From Chitinophagaceae bacterium (lineage in GTDB: Bacteria > Bacteroidota > Bacteroidia > Chitinophagales > Chitinophagaceae), in contig CANFHA010000018.1 in NCBI GenBank assembly GCA_947446645.1, forward strand, positions 48,498-112,497: a stretch of DNA of 64,000 nucleotides. Direction: 5' to 3'. Below the pieces are notes generated by a model. That model saw only the letters and a program-made list of their open reading frames with translations, searched no databases and was not told where the DNA came from. Shown here piece by piece: positions 31,301 through 35,434 of the stretch; position 1 is the first letter of the stretch, and each line of letters starts with the position of its first letter. The position numbers and the translations under genes were made by a program.

Positions 31301-33000
31301 TTACCTGCCGGGATCGCAGGATTTAATGTACAGGTTGTTGTTACCGTTCCATTATTGGTTATTGCAGCAGCGCCCAGCAATTGGAAAGTAGCCATCGCAA
31401 GCGTTCCGCCAGCAGTAGTTGTCAGTGTAGCACTTGCCGTTATCGCTCCCACGGCCGTATTCGTTCCGGATGTATTGTCAAGCGCCAGCGTTCCGTAGGT
31501 ACCTGCCGGAATAAACTGTCCTCCGGTTAAACGCGTAAACTCAACTACACCGGTTGTTCCTGTCCAGTTTTTTCCAGACGGTATTGCTGGATTTGTTACT
31601 GACGATGTATAGATAGTACCATTGTTTACAGGTGTAGTTGTACCAGCTAGGGCGCTTGCGCCCATATCAAGTATACCTCCGGATGTAGTGGTAAGCGTTC
31701 CATTTACTGTTATAGCTGCACTGGCGGTGTTCGTACCACTTGTATTAGACAATTTCAGCCCACAGTTGTAAGTACCGGCCATAATAGTTTGTGCGCCGGT
31801 TGCCGCAGCAAACTCTACCTGTCCACTGCCTCCCCACGTCTTACCCGATGCAATTGGTGTAGCGCTCGTTACAGTGGCAACCGAAGTGCTTATTGTCCCG
31901 TTGTTAGTAATTGTAGCCAGCGTACCCGCGAGTGTGTAGGCGCTGGTCATATCCATAGTACCACCGGCTGTAGTAGTCAATGTACCATTTACCACCAGGT
32001 TGCCTCCTGCGGTATTAGTGCCGCTCGTATTACCCAGAGTAAGGTTGTTGTAACTTGTTTCTGCAACTATTGTTTGCCCTCCCGCAGCTGCGCCATACAC
32101 TACCGTTCCTGCTATCGCCTTGCCACCCGGAATAGGCGTAGCGCTTGTGTTCGATGTTTTTAATGTGCCGTTGTTTGTAAGCGTAGTTACTGAGCTGAGT
32201 ACATTCGTACCCATGTCAAGGGTGCCCCCGGCAGTGGTGGTAAGCGTAGCGCCTACTGTTATGTTGCCGCCCGCAGTATTGGTACCACTGGTATTGCTCA
32301 GTGTAAGATTATTGTAGGTAATACCGCCCACAGTAGATCCGCCGGTAAGTGTGTTATAAATTACGGTGCTTCCGGTCGTTGTAAAAGTCACAGCCCCGGT
32401 ATATGTTACTGAAAAACTGCCCGCTATATTTATCGTTCCTGATGCAAGGGTAATGGCGGGTGTTCCGGTTCTTGCACCGGATAGGGTAAGATTGCCATAA
32501 GTGCCTAACGCAATGGTCTGCGCACCGGTTCCGTTATAGTTCACGGTACTGGTAGCATTCAACGTTCCCAGTGTGGGGTTGGCGGTGTTCTGAAGCGTCA
32601 GCGTTGCCGCCGCACTTACATTCACTACTCCGGTACCGGTGAGGCTAAAACCTGAAGGGATAGTCAGATTCATAGCCGCGCCATTACCCACATTCAGGGT
32701 CACGCCGGTCATTACCCACGCGGCACTTATTGTGCCCGTGCTGCCGTTATACAGGTTGAAAACGTCTCCTGCCGTAGTAAAGTTTGCTGGAGAGGTACCG
32801 GTACCATTGGTAGCCGTACCCCAGTTAGCAGTTGCCTGCAGCGAGGCTACGCCCGAAGATTTATTGTAATAAGTGGTAGAATAGCCGCGCGTACAAAAAG
32901 ATAGGAGCAGTACGGTGCATAGAAAAAGCCTGGTAATCTTAAGTAATTGTATCCCCATATAAATTTTATTTATATTCTCCAAATAGTTGTTCCTGCGCAT
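10390..33000 (-). CDS. Giant T9SS-secreted adhesin-like protein, 7,536 residues, of Ig-like and beta-strand repeats
   Basis: A single uninterrupted frame. A signal peptide is visible (MGIQLLKITRLFLCTVLLLSF...YST). The true start may be the ATG at 33000, preceded by an AGGAGG 3 nt upstream, or the ATG at 32958, which gives a normal-length leader. Order: residues ~40-1370, about 13 serine/threonine/glycine-rich beta-strand units; ~1370-1590, a segment with FLFPVGDNGSNYSPI; ~1595-1684, an Ig/PKD-like domain (TYSWSPATGLS); 1685-2482, Big_2-like repeats 1-11; 2483-3130, eight 81-aa PKD-like repeats; 3131-7355, about 54 more Big_2-like repeats with four extra 79-aa modules; ~7356-7440, an Ig-like domain (YQWLVNGTPVDGA); 7453-7536, a T9SS type A sorting domain (IQPNPSKGEF...GMYILNIRTGN). 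Repeat counts are by hand. The likely role is a long cell-surface fibre for adhesion or gliding, attached through the T9SS. Long open frames on the opposite strand here are composition artefacts. Confidence 0.95.
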   Translation of the reverse strand: MRRNNYLENINKIYMGIQLLKITRLFLCTVLLLSFCTRGYSTTYYNKSSGVASLQATANWGTATNGTGTSPANFTTAGDVFNLYNGSTGTISAAWVMTGVTLNVGNGAAMNLTIPSGFSLTGTGVVNVSAAATLTLQNTANPTLGTLNATSTVNYNGTGAQTIALGTYGNLTLSGARTGTPAITLASGTINIAGSFSVTYTGAVTFTTTGSTVIYNTLTGGSTVGGITYNNLTLSNTSGTNTAGGNITVGATLTTTAGGTLDMGTNVLSSVTTLTNNGTLKTSNTSATPIPGGKAIAGTVVYGAAAGGQTIVAETSYNNLTLGNTSGTNTAGGNLVVNGTLTTTAGGTMDMTSAYTLAGTLATITNNGTISTSVATVTSATPIASGKTWGGSGQVEFAAATGAQTIMAGTYNCGLKLSNTSGTNTASAAITVNGTLTTTSGGILDMGASALAGTTTPVNNGTIYTSSVTNPAIPSGKNWTGTTGVVEFTRLTGGQFIPAGTYGTLALDNTSGTNTAVGAITASATLTTTAGGTLAMATFQLLGAAAITNNGTVTTTCTLNPAIPAGKNWDGTTGNVTFALTTGGQFIPAGTFGTLKVSNTSSTTTAAGALTVNTSLITTAGGTLDMSSYQLLGAFVPTDNGTLLTSCTVNPAIPAGATWTGTNGIVKFGLITGGQYVPAGSYKTLTFSNTSGTDFAVGNIAMTGGIFTTTAGGTLDMGVTSILSGTGTVTNGGTVKTSVLTSTSATPIIAAKAWGGTVIYGSLTGGQTIVQETSYTNLTLNNTSGTNTSAAALVVNGNLTTTAGGTLDMTSAFRITTLGGTITNNGIISTSVPTATSSTPLPTGKTWGGTGTVLYAATAGLQTVMAGTYNCGLKLGNTSGTSTASGVITANGAITTTSGGTLNMNTFQLAGTPASVINNGTITSSAIANPAIPAGLNWTGTTGNVTFARTTGGQFVPLGTYGTLKFSNTSGIDTAVGAITVNTSLVTTSGGKVDMVTNQLLGTATPTHNGTILTSCTVNPAIPAGQTWTGTTGLVTFALTTGGQYVPLGSYKTLTFSATSGTNTAVGNITMTGVMTITAGGTLDMGTANTLSGSGTFTNNGTLKTSVPTTTSATPIPAGKTWAGTVNYAATAGGQTVMNGTYTNLLLSNTSGTNTAAGNLVVNTGSLTTTAGGTLDMGTTALLSGSATFTNNGTIKTSVPTTTSALPIPAAKTWAGTIIYGSATGAQTIVSATSYNNLTLSNASGTNTSAGNLVVNGTLTTTAGGVTNMAATTLSGTLATITGGGTIQTQNTTAAPIASGKTWTQTIEYNKTTGVQTIVSGTYAGLTNSNTSGTNLVVAAGTVTVTGTLTLNTGSTMSDNGVAISLGGNIAGTGTHTGAGSITMTGSGATISGATLTNLTLNNAGGFSLTGNATINGTLRLTAGKLNIGTSNLIFGTVAPAVAGTPSSSNMIIANGGGQVQKKYSAIGSFLFPVGDNGSNYSPITLNFTAGTFAGGAYAGVKVNSVKHPQNSNTTDYLKRYWNIATSGITVMTYSATATYVTGDVTGTEANLSMGEYTGALPWVKFGATNTGTHTLSSGSVSVSPIDFTGISTAQPTVTISPATATICNGSSTTLTASGSGNPTLTYSWSPATGLSATTGSSVTASPVASGSVSATAVYTVTITDGNGFTRTATSTITVNPTPAITGTLTACVGNTSTLSDPLGGTWSSGNLTIATIGSTTGVVSGVSTGTATITFNLTTGCKSTAQITINVVPSAITGLTNICTGSLSQLTESATGGAWSSGNAAVATVGSAGLVSGVTTGGAVISYISGPGCYVTTNVSVSPIAAVTGTPNACIGLTTSLSDASTGGTWASSNTAIGTVGSTSGIVRGISAGVTNITYTLSAGCNRITAVTINAVPAAITGTATVCAGLNTTLSESVPGGTWSSSNVTVGTVDAAGVVAGLTAGTSVISYISGPSCNVTATITVNPLPAVITGTSTVCVGATTALTDATPGGTWVSSNGNASIGSGSGVVTGAVAGNSNITYTLPTGCFTTTIATINAIPAAITGTAVLCAGSTTKLSNATPGGTWSSSNVLVGTIDAVTGVFSGIGAGNPVITYTIATGCFVTIVATVNPWPASIAGTPVVCAGLTTTLTDASAGGTWSSSNGNATIGSASGVVSAVSAGISTITYTLPTGCINTVDVTVNPLPAAITGTTVVCVNDVTSLDNGDIGGSWSSSNIVLGSVDVSTGDVTGISAGTLVITYTLPTGCIATTAVTVNPIPSAILGITVMCDGDNATLSDATPGGTWVSSDITNVIIGSASGAVSAVSSGTATISYQFTSTGCANTSTILVNDVPSPINGNGAICNGSTSQLSDDDAGGTWSSNNTGIATIGSTDGIVHALSTGLTVISYTFITTGCSAAVGVAVDSTPTTISGNNIVCLGFTAALSDLSVNGTWGSANTAAATIDTFGTVTAITADTTTISYAYDNGCAAIVVVTVSAIPSSSGVTNNSPSCSGAGVTLDPHSSDATAWSWIGSDGYTSTLQNPVTTPTVNTTYSVTVSNSGVGCAPGTIYTTVVTVNPLPSSTGATNNSPICIGSTVTLNDHSSNATAWSWSGPGGYTSTQQTPTLSPTVTGVYSLTVSRPGTGCSPATVYTTLVTVNSVPTSTGATNNGPICVGGTVTFDDHSTGATAWLWTGPAGFTSTLQTPSATPTVTGTYSLVVSSTGSGCAPATVYTTSATVNAVPTSTGATNNGPICSGGTVTFNDHSTGATAWLWTGPGAFNSTLQTPSATPTITGTYSLAVSRTGSGCSPATVYTTSVTVNVVPTSTGATNNSPICAGGTVTFNDHSTGATIWSWTGPAGFTSTLQTPTATPTITGTYSLVVSSTGSGCNPGTVYTTSVTVNAVPTSTGATNNGPICVSGTVTFNDHSTGATAWSWTGPGGFTSTLQTPSATPTVTGTYSLMVSRTGSGCAPATIYTTSVTVNAVPTSTGATNNGPICVGATVTFNDHSTGAAAWTWTGPSGFGSTLQTPTATPTITGTYSLVVSRTGSGCSPVTVYTTSVTVNPVPTSTGATNTSPACAYNNVTLNDNSSNATAWAWSGPSGYSSTVQSPVITPSVSSVYSLTVSRTGIGCSPAIVYTTSITMNAGPAPISGVASVCIGYTTALTDVTAGGVWTSVTPSVATVGTNGVVTAVSVGTTQISYTIAGCTAAVVVTVSSNPSAISGATNICYGASATLTNAIGGGTWASSNTLIATVGSGSGVVSSVSAGVVTITYQLGTGCLSTTNIVISPVAAPVTGTLSVCVGGTTALTDATAGGSWISSNSAVATISLFTGVVTGSSAGTSTISYTLTSGCNAIAVVTVNSVAPAISGTNYMCSGAGTTLSDATGGGTWSSSDVAVATIGSGSGVVSSVGPGTATVTYTLPSGCATTRTISVNALPATVTVSGSGAYCVSTTVLAGNGDDGIIYYQGLVSGGTSTVTPSVSEVATVTGTYYFRAQSTAGCWGTEGSASVTINPLPAAISGATSVCVGASATLTDGTAGGTWSSSAPAKATIGSATGSVTGIAAGTTIITYTAATGCKAMSTISVNGISAINGTGSVCAGTTTTLTDGTPGGTWISSDPSTATIGSASGLVTGVAAGTADIIYTLGTGCEAATTVTVNTLPSTITGVATVCAGLTTNLTNAVTGGTWTSSNTSSATIGSATGIVTGVAAGTSTITYVAGTGCKTTSVVTVNALPGNINGTASVCVGLTTTLSSATAGGRWSSSDLLLATVGSTGIVTGVASGNPIITYVLGTGCLKTATITVNPLTAVTGSSPVCVAGSVTLANATSGGTWSSSAAGTASVVTGTGIVTGVAAGTATITYLLPTGCRSTTVVTVNAIPGVINGTSTVCAGLTTTLTNATAGGTWSSSDGALATIGTSGIVTGVAAGNPVITYILGTGCARTATLTVNALAAITGNTPVCISSTVALNDAASGGTWTSIAAGVASVIGSTGVVSGVAAGTATISYTLGTGCRATAIVTVNSLPLAITGSGNVCVGSSLALTDATTGGTWSSSNGTLATVDGAGSVTGVGAGIPQITYTLATGCYKTSQVTVNPVPTTITGTMTMCAGSSVSLANAVGGGLWTSSTTAVATVGSANGIVTGVTGGTSTITYTMAAGCYTTAVVTVNAVNPITGFLGACVGSTTSLADATIGGTWASSNPGVATIGTNGLVTGIAVGSSMIIYTIPSGCVRTAVVPVANTPSAILGNTSACVGYTTTLSDAVSGGTWSSSNIFNATVGSLTGIVSGVASGTARISYVSGFGCYVTQVVSINAVPTGIGGPTLVCPGSTINLTDFTAGGAWTSSNSNATIDGSAHVTGVSAGPATISYTIPTTGCFVVYNITVNSAPQPITGATSLCATAVSFLTDATTGGIAWTSDNTSVATVSGSGGVTGISAGTANITYTISNNCSATTVVTVNPLPGAITNNIPVCTGLSTTLSNATTAGAWSSSNASIATIGSLNGTVTGVAGGTAIITYLLNTGCKATAVVTINAISAITGNIPTCIGNNLILTDASSGGTWSSDNTGVATVGSTGIVSGAGTGGNATISYVLPSGCVSSVVVTFNQAPSSITGTSTMCFGFTTVLTDATSGGIWSSNAGFIATVGSTGVVTGVLAGTATISYTTAAGCYATALVTVNPQPSNIGGSAAVCLGSTITLSDFVAGGTWSSSNSNTSVDGSGHVNGLVVGSSIITYTLPTSCYVTFGEQVNPLPTSIGGQLVVCAGSQALVTDATTPGLSWSSSNTSVATIINSGVATGVAAGTTTLTYTLPTGCATTGVMTVLPTPAAVTGNAPVCLGGSLTLNDITASGTWSSLDNSIATIGSTTGVVNTVTAGFVYMQYTTANGCSSSAFVTVNPIYAITGNGPICMGQTLTLSDAATGGAWSTGDPSIATVDAASGIVTPVIPGTATISYLLSTGCSATTVVTVTGAIASVTGAAETCSGPYTTITLGDVTPVGTWTSSNSGIATVGSADGIVTGVSAGIVDITYSIGMGCVASATVTIDQAPSAVLGANLICAGLTTTLTNSYPDGSWTTGNSSVAQVSAFTGLVTGMSGGTANISYTLLNGCYNFATVTVNPLLSSITGTTTVCIGGVVNLTNADAGGSWSSSNVSVATTGTDGAVNGVSGGPATITYTASTGCLTTFDIVVNPYAGNLTGVSNVNVAAVTHLSDLTGGGTWTSSNGHATVDGSGNVTGVTSGTVTISYTVVNICGSATATMIVTVNSGPTPVTVTASGAYCGSTTITADNGSDGVIYYQGTTSGGTSLATPSTSQLITVSGTYYFRAYLGGLWGAEGSATVTINPLASAITGTAIVCTGANTSLTDAGGGTWASSDVSKATVGTSGIVTGVATGTAVITYTLPAGCTATRNVTVIAAPSAITGTAVVCEGSTTNLTDAGGGTWSSNNTLTATVGSTGVVTGVAAGNTTITYTIGNGCVATKALTVSSLPALIAGNNSVCLGASSTLSDATAGGAWSSSDIAVATISTAGSVTGLATGTASITYTTGAGCIITAPITVNSLPAAISGAVSGICAGGVSALTDVTIGGVWSSGNSAIATIGSSTGIATAVAAGVTQITYTLTTGCIAATNFSVISAPAAVSVSGAGAFCNNTTITASGGSGGSIYFQGTNSGGTSTASLGTSQVISSTGTYYFRALSFSGCWGPEGSVTVTINASPAAITGTNAVCVGSTTSLTDAVSGGTWSSSDVSKATVGSTGIVSGVASGTATITYASGAGCITTILVAIDPLPGAISGASNICAGSASALSTSSTGGLWSSSNLSAVTIGSATGIASAVAAGTAVVTYTLPTGCITTSAVTVNALPATVIASGGGSFCGSTTITAANGGDGTIYYQGTTSGGTSTATPSSSQIIATSGTYYFRALSASGCWGTQGSVTVTINALPASISGSTAICVGSGGTLSDVTAGGTWTSSNSSVAIIGSANGVISALTTGTSRISYTLATGCSVSTTITVNPVPSAITGTATVCVGSSTGLTDATTGGTWSSGNTFVATVGSTGIVSGVISGNAVITYSSGTGCIATATVTVNAIPSAIIGTVSMCLGNTYNLTDGVAGGSWTSGTGSVATIGSTGIVSTLAAGTSIVSYALPSGCAASTTITVNSAPAAITGTATVCEGATTSLTDATAGGNWSSNDAGIATVSAGSATGIAAGVTTITYTLGTGCYAVKSITVTVSPAAITGSTGICQGLTTVLANPGAGGAWTSSNGSIASIGTTGIVTGVAGGTATISYLVGSCAATTTVTVYPVAAITGNAPVCGNSTIALTDAVAGGTWTSESISIASIGTDGVVTGLNAGTSAITYSMPGGCNSISVVTVNQLPQIILGSITVCNGQSIVLSDLTIGGMWASNNVTIATAGSASGVISGTSAGNTTITYTLATGCYATRNITVNALSPITGNAAICAGGTSALTDASAGGTWSCAGTSVATVGTSGILTGIAAGTATVSYTLASGCMATVVATVNAQPSAISGTLVACVGSTTALTDAGGGTWASGAPGVATVGTSGLVTGAGTGTAIISYTLPTGCGTGVVVTINGVPTSINGTLVLCAGSTTTLTNAVAGGTWSSSNTANATIGTSSGIVTGVAGGTAVISYATAAGCFVTAVVTVNSISPITGVLSACLGYTTTLANGTPGGTWSSSNTAVATVGATTGVVSGIAGGTVTIIYSIPSGCIRTAIVAVNALAGTVNGVATLCVGTTTTLTNTATGGTWSSSNLSVATVLSGSGVVTGVAAGTANITYTVGSGCAVTSTVTINASPSSIGGASAVCVGSSVTLSNFVAGGTWSSSNGNATIGVGNGIVNGVAAGTSTMTYTLASTGCYRTYNITINGVPAPITGAATVCVGATGFENSVTGGGISWSSSNTSVATITNSGAITGVAAGTTTITYTISTGCYTTAIVTVNSFAPDITGNTPVCAGSTITLTDAQPGGTWTSNNASIATVGTGSGIVTGVAGGTVVINYLVNGGCNLSTTVTVNPIQAITGNTSACVGSSSALADGTAGGTWSSANTGVAAVGSSSGVVVGAAAGTTTITYTLSSGCTRTTIVTINAMTLITGTAGVCAGSVTALTNATAGGVWSTSSPFTATVGTSGIVTGVAAGVVNITYAISGCNQVKVVTVNAVPSVIGGSSSVCTGSSVTLSDFLPGGTWSFSNSNAAVGSSSGSVIGLSAGTGTVTYMMPSTGCFSTFGMVITQSPSAIAGAATVAVGAVAFVSDPSPGGISWTSSNTAVATVSNSGAVTGVAAGTTTLTYTVSTGCFATGEFSVTPSAPHTAANVTNICVGSTVVFEEASTGGSWSTSDNNVAIVDAASGHVTGTAPGNATITYWLVSGFGTFVDHKAVHVDALPNGVTISAEPGLNISAGETLTLNADVSSGGDAPAYQWLVNGTPVDGATSPTFVSNTIADNDSVTCQVISSGTCSGYVVDNTVVVKVTSLGITTGLTMEQGIRIQPNPSKGEFTVRGTLATSENAAVNIEVTDVLGQQIYKKTATAPGGRINEKVVLEGTLANGMYILNIRTGNERKTFHFVIEK
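11167..13341 (-). repeat. Ten-repeat higher-order block of Ig-like domains, copy 2 (residues 6554-7278)
   Basis: Ten consecutive Big_2-like repeats whose position-specific features match those of 18601-20769 one by one: two five-repeat units, each ending in an IGG...TLS(N/D)F repeat followed by a GGISW(S/T)SSNT repeat. Length 2,175 bp against 2,169 bp for the other copy. Confidence 0.7.
15277..15513 (-). repeat. 79-aa YYQG/GCWG module, copy 4 in the giant protein
   Basis: A non-Big_2 module with an SFCGSTTITA-type start, IYYQGTTSGGTSTATPS centre and YYFRALSASGCWGTQGS end. It sits between Ig-like repeats 45 and 46 of my count. Confidence 0.8.
15949..16185 (-). repeat. 79-aa YYQG/GCWG module, copy 3 in the giant protein
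   Basis: Same module with YFQGTNSGGTSTAS and YYFRALSFSGCWGPEGS, between Ig-like repeats 43 and 44 of my count. Confidence 0.8.
17050..17283 (-). repeat. 78-aa YYQG module, copy 2 in the giant protein
   Basis: Same module with IYYQGTTSGGTSLATPS and YYFRAYLGGLWGAEGS. It lacks the GCWG cysteine and is one residue shorter. It lies between Ig-like repeats 39 and 40. Confidence 0.8.
18601..20769 (-). repeat. Ten-repeat higher-order block of Ig-like domains, copy 1 (residues 4078-4800)
   Basis: Ten consecutive Big_2-like repeats that correspond one-to-one with the block at 11167-13341. Shared marks include IIYTIPSGCVRTAVV against IIYSIPSGCIRTAIV in the second repeat, YNITVN against YNITIN in the fourth, and TFG in the ninth of both. 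Confidence 0.7.
22504..22740 (-). repeat. 79-aa YYQG/GCWG module, copy 1 in the giant protein
   Basis: Same module with IYYQGLVSGGTSTVTPS and YYFRAQSTAGCWGTEGS, between Ig-like repeats 15 and 16 of my count. Confidence 0.8.
23611..25554 (-). repeat. Eight tandem PKD-like repeats of 243 bp (81 aa) in the giant protein
   Basis: 1,944 bp equals exactly eight times 243 bp. Each unit reads roughly STGATNNGPIC...DHSTGATAWxWTGP, then GFTSTLQTPxATPT, then TGTYSLxVSRTGSGC. Inner copies are most alike; the first and last are divergent. Neighbouring units differ at many third codon positions. Confidence 0.9.
28960..32310 (-). repeat. About 13 tandem ~273-bp beta-strand units in the N-terminal part of the giant protein
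   Basis: Each unit of about 91 residues contains a NTSGTNTAxG strand followed by TLTTTAGGTLDMG and a GTxxTSxxxxxxIPAGKTWxGT stretch. The pattern resembles stacked beta-solenoid passenger domains. Bounds are approximate. Confidence 0.75.
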
Positions 33001-33748
33001 TCTCCTCCTACAAATCGTTTCTTGCTCTTATCTCTAAATGCACATTTACATATATTTCATTGATTAAAATCATGAAATATCGTCATTCATATGTAATTGA
33101 ATTAATTATGAATAACTACCAGTCGGGGGAGACCAATAAACAAAAGTATCCAGGACCATGTACATACATAGTTAACATACGGTTATTAACAAAGTTAGGA
33201 TTTTATTTTGTTTTAATTGTATGTAAACTATTTATACTTTTTCTTATAGCAATGACCTTCAAAATATAGAGAATCGATTTAGTATACGGTTAAGTATAAT
33301 CGCTTTATTTAGCGTAAATTGTGCAAAATAAAAATACAATAAGTGTGTGACCGTTCTTCTTGAGCGTTGATTATACTGGTGAATTGCATATTTTTATATT
33401 TTTTTTATATAATATATGTAAATGAAATTAATAATATTCATCATTTCACTAAAATTAAAACCGCACCTATTTATATGTTTTTTATTTTAACTTTTACAAA
33501 AAATCGTCGAAAATTAACAAATCGTTTATAAACAGGAAAATAAAAAGTTTCCCGAAGTGGATTAACAATCTTCAGCGTTTGGGAGATATTAATTCGTAAG
33601 AAAAACTTAAATAAAACATCGTTTTCGGCAAATACAGAATATGCCACATTGCGATATTTTATCTTCGTAACCGTTGCTAGCTGAAACATCCTAAATCTCA
33701 ATATTTTTCCTGATATATACTTACCTTTGCACCCCTTAAAACATGCCA
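33001..33748. other. AT-rich divergent intergenic region, no gene seen
   Basis: About 745 bp, much richer in A/T than its surroundings, between the giant gene and the NlpC/P60 gene. Short frames inside it have no family features and look spurious. It holds an imperfect palindrome at 33052-33080. A possible -7 element TACCTTTG at 33722-33729 lies 20 bp before the NlpC start. A purine-rich AGGAGG at about 33004-33009 is read on the minus strand just before the giant gene. AT-rich DNA of this kind often holds the promoters of highly regulated surface-protein genes. Confidence 0.7.
33052..33080. promoter_or_regulatory. 29-bp imperfect palindrome upstream of the giant gene
   Basis: ATATTTCAT at 33052-33060 mirrors ATGAAATAT at 33072-33080, and the inner GAT...ATC also pairs, leaving one bulged T and a TAAA centre. 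It lies 52-80 bp upstream of the giant gene's first ATG. It could be an operator or a 5'-UTR hairpin. Confidence 0.5.
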
Positions 33749-34513
33749 ATGAGGAGACGGCTACCTATACTCGCAGTAGCATGCTTTATTGTAAGTATTC
33801 TGATATCTGGCTGTCATCCTGCCAAAAAAGCCGTTGTGCATAAATCTTCCAGGCAGCCCAGGTTTATTGACGATATATACATAGGCGGGCACAAAAAAAC
33901 TAATGCAACTGCAAATGCCATAGACCCAACCAGGCCAAAACCCAAACCCCAACCAAAACCCAAAGCACCGCCTAAAGAAGTGCAGGAAGAAGCCGACCAG
34001 TTGGAGGAAACGGTGCCAATGGAGAAATGCGCCATAGAGCCTGTCTTCAAAAAGAACACTTATTCAAAAAAGGAGGAAACACGCATCGTTAAAAAATATG
34101 CGGAGATGATAGGCGTCGCCCCCGGAGATATCAGCAACAGTACTTTGTATGAATTCATAGATAAATGGCTGGGGGCAAACTACCGCCTTGGCGGCTGCAG
34201 CAAAGCCGGAATTGACTGTTCAGGCTTTGCACAGAAACTTTACGGCGAAGTATACGGTACCGAACTACTGCGCACTTCTATGGAACAATACGCTAACTGC
34301 AGGCACATCAAACACATAAAGGATGCCGAGGAAGGTGACCTGGTATTCTTTCATATCCGCAGCCGTAAACGCATTACCCACGTAGGCATTTACCTCGCCA
34401 ACGATTACTTCATACATGCATCTACATCCGGCGGGGTTATGATAAGCAATCTTAACGAGGATTACTGGCACAAATACTTTGCCGGAGCCGGCAGGCAGGC
34501 ACATGGCGGTTAG
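33749..34513 (+). CDS. NlpC/P60 cell-wall hydrolase lipoprotein (Spr/MepS-like)
   Basis: 254 residues from the ATG at 33749 (MRRRLPILAVAC); an ATG two codons upstream (33743) is also in frame. The lipobox LISGC places the acylated cysteine at residue 24 counted from 33743, followed by a Pro/Lys-rich linker (PTRPKPKPQPKPKAPPKE). The C-terminal NlpC/P60 domain has the catalytic Cys159 in AGIDCSGFAQKLYGE, His213 in ITHVGIYLAND and a third polar residue, His225, in YFIHASTSGG. Such enzymes cleave peptidoglycan stem peptides (D-Glu-meso-DAP or cross-link bonds) at the outer membrane or periplasm. It is divergent from the giant adhesin and followed 35 bp later by a broken gene. Confidence 0.9.
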   Translation: MRRRLPILAVACFIVSILISGCHPAKKAVVHKSSRQPRFIDDIYIGGHKKTNATANAIDPTRPKPKPQPKPKAPPKEVQEEADQLEETVPMEKCAIEPVFKKNTYSKKEETRIVKKYAEMIGVAPGDISNSTLYEFIDKWLGANYRLGGCSKAGIDCSGFAQKLYGEVYGTELLRTSMEQYANCRHIKHIKDAEEGDLVFFHIRSRKRITHVGIYLANDYFIHASTSGGVMISNLNEDYWHKYFAGAGRQAHGG

Positions 34514-34547
34514 TATATGTGGCATGATTTTGCATTCCTGCTAGATC

Positions 34548-35397
34548 ATGCCTGAACGCAAAGCAAACAAAGTTTTACGTGTTATTCTTTCTGTTGTCGC
34601 GCTCCTTATCCTTGGCTGCGCGGGCTTCGCTTTCTGGTTATCGCATCATTATAAGCAACTAATTATGGAGCGGCTGCCGGAAATGGTCGCCAAGTCCTCC
34701 GATAGTATTTATCATATCTCGTTTAGCGATGTCTCGGTGAGCCTCAAAGACCACACGGTTACAATAACCGACATCAAACTAAAGGCCGATGAAAAGCAGA
34801 CAGCAGCGCTGCGGCCCGGAAACACTACATTCCCCCTACCCTTTCAGACGTTACCATACCAAGAATAGAGGCCTACGGAATCGATTGGGGAAATATAGTT
34901 AAGAAGAGAACATTAGACTGTGGACAGGTGGATGTGCATGACCTTAAATGGATAATGAATTGCACTCCACACCCCGGCGACTCACTCTTCACGCACGATA
35001 AAAAAAAGAGCCCGGCCATTAGCCGGATAACCGCTGCGAATGTGCACTTTTCCAACCCCGACATTACCTATCATTTCAAGGGACCAAAGGAACATTTTGA
35101 TTGCTTTATGAAAGGAGGCACCGCCCTGCTCCACAACTTTATTTACAACAATGACAAGAACCAGGATACCAGCGTATTCCTGTACGCATTATCGGGAAAA
35201 GTGCGGTTTAAAGAATTTATTTTCAAACTACCAAAGGGTTTATAGGCACACTATGGCAACACATGTTCAGAGCGGCAAAGAAGACAGCAGTGCGCGAACA
35301 GGCAATAATAACCATCGCTGACGGTCGCGAAACCCACCCTGGCGACAAACCTAAAAAAGGATTTTTCAAACGGCTTTTTGCAAAGAAAAAAAAATAA
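34548..35397 (+). pseudogene. Frameshifted membrane-anchored (AsmA-like?) protein
   Basis: Three frames join into one protein. Frame one, from the ATG at 34548, encodes a single TM anchor (VILSVVALLILGCAGFAFWL) and an ISFSDVSVSLKDHTVTITDIKLKAD region. After about 34835 (a run of C) the sense moves to another frame: LSDVTIPRIEAYGIDWGNIV, then DVHDLKWIMNCTPHPGD, ITAANVHFSNPDITYHF, ending FKLPKG. After about 35238 (GGG) it moves again: FIGTLWQHMFRAAKKTAVREQ and a basic tail KKGFFKRLFAKKKK, with a stop at 35395-35397. Both shifts correspond to one missing base at a homopolymer, so they may be sequencing errors or real decay. The N-terminal pattern resembles AsmA/DUF748-like outer-membrane biogenesis proteins, but I cannot name the family with confidence. 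Confidence 0.7.
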
Positions 35398-35434
35398 GTA
35401 ACGCTTACACTTCATTACTCTCTTCCGTTACTCA

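Noticed and set aside
10500..32900. Many long plus-strand open frames across the giant gene (for example 13835-14455 and 28571-29134)
   Set aside because: They are antisense shadows of a repetitive Gly/Ser/Thr-rich gene. Their translations are Val/Pro/Thr-rich, repeat with the sense periodicity, and lack starts or domains of their own.
33060..33269. A 69-codon plus-strand frame in the AT-rich gap
   Set aside because: It begins inside the palindrome next to the giant gene, has no recognisable features, and has the same AT-driven composition.
33471..33749. A 92-codon minus-strand frame in the AT-rich gap
   Set aside because: The composition (Lys/Phe/Ile/Asn-rich) follows the AT content, no domain is seen, and it covers the likely NlpC promoter.
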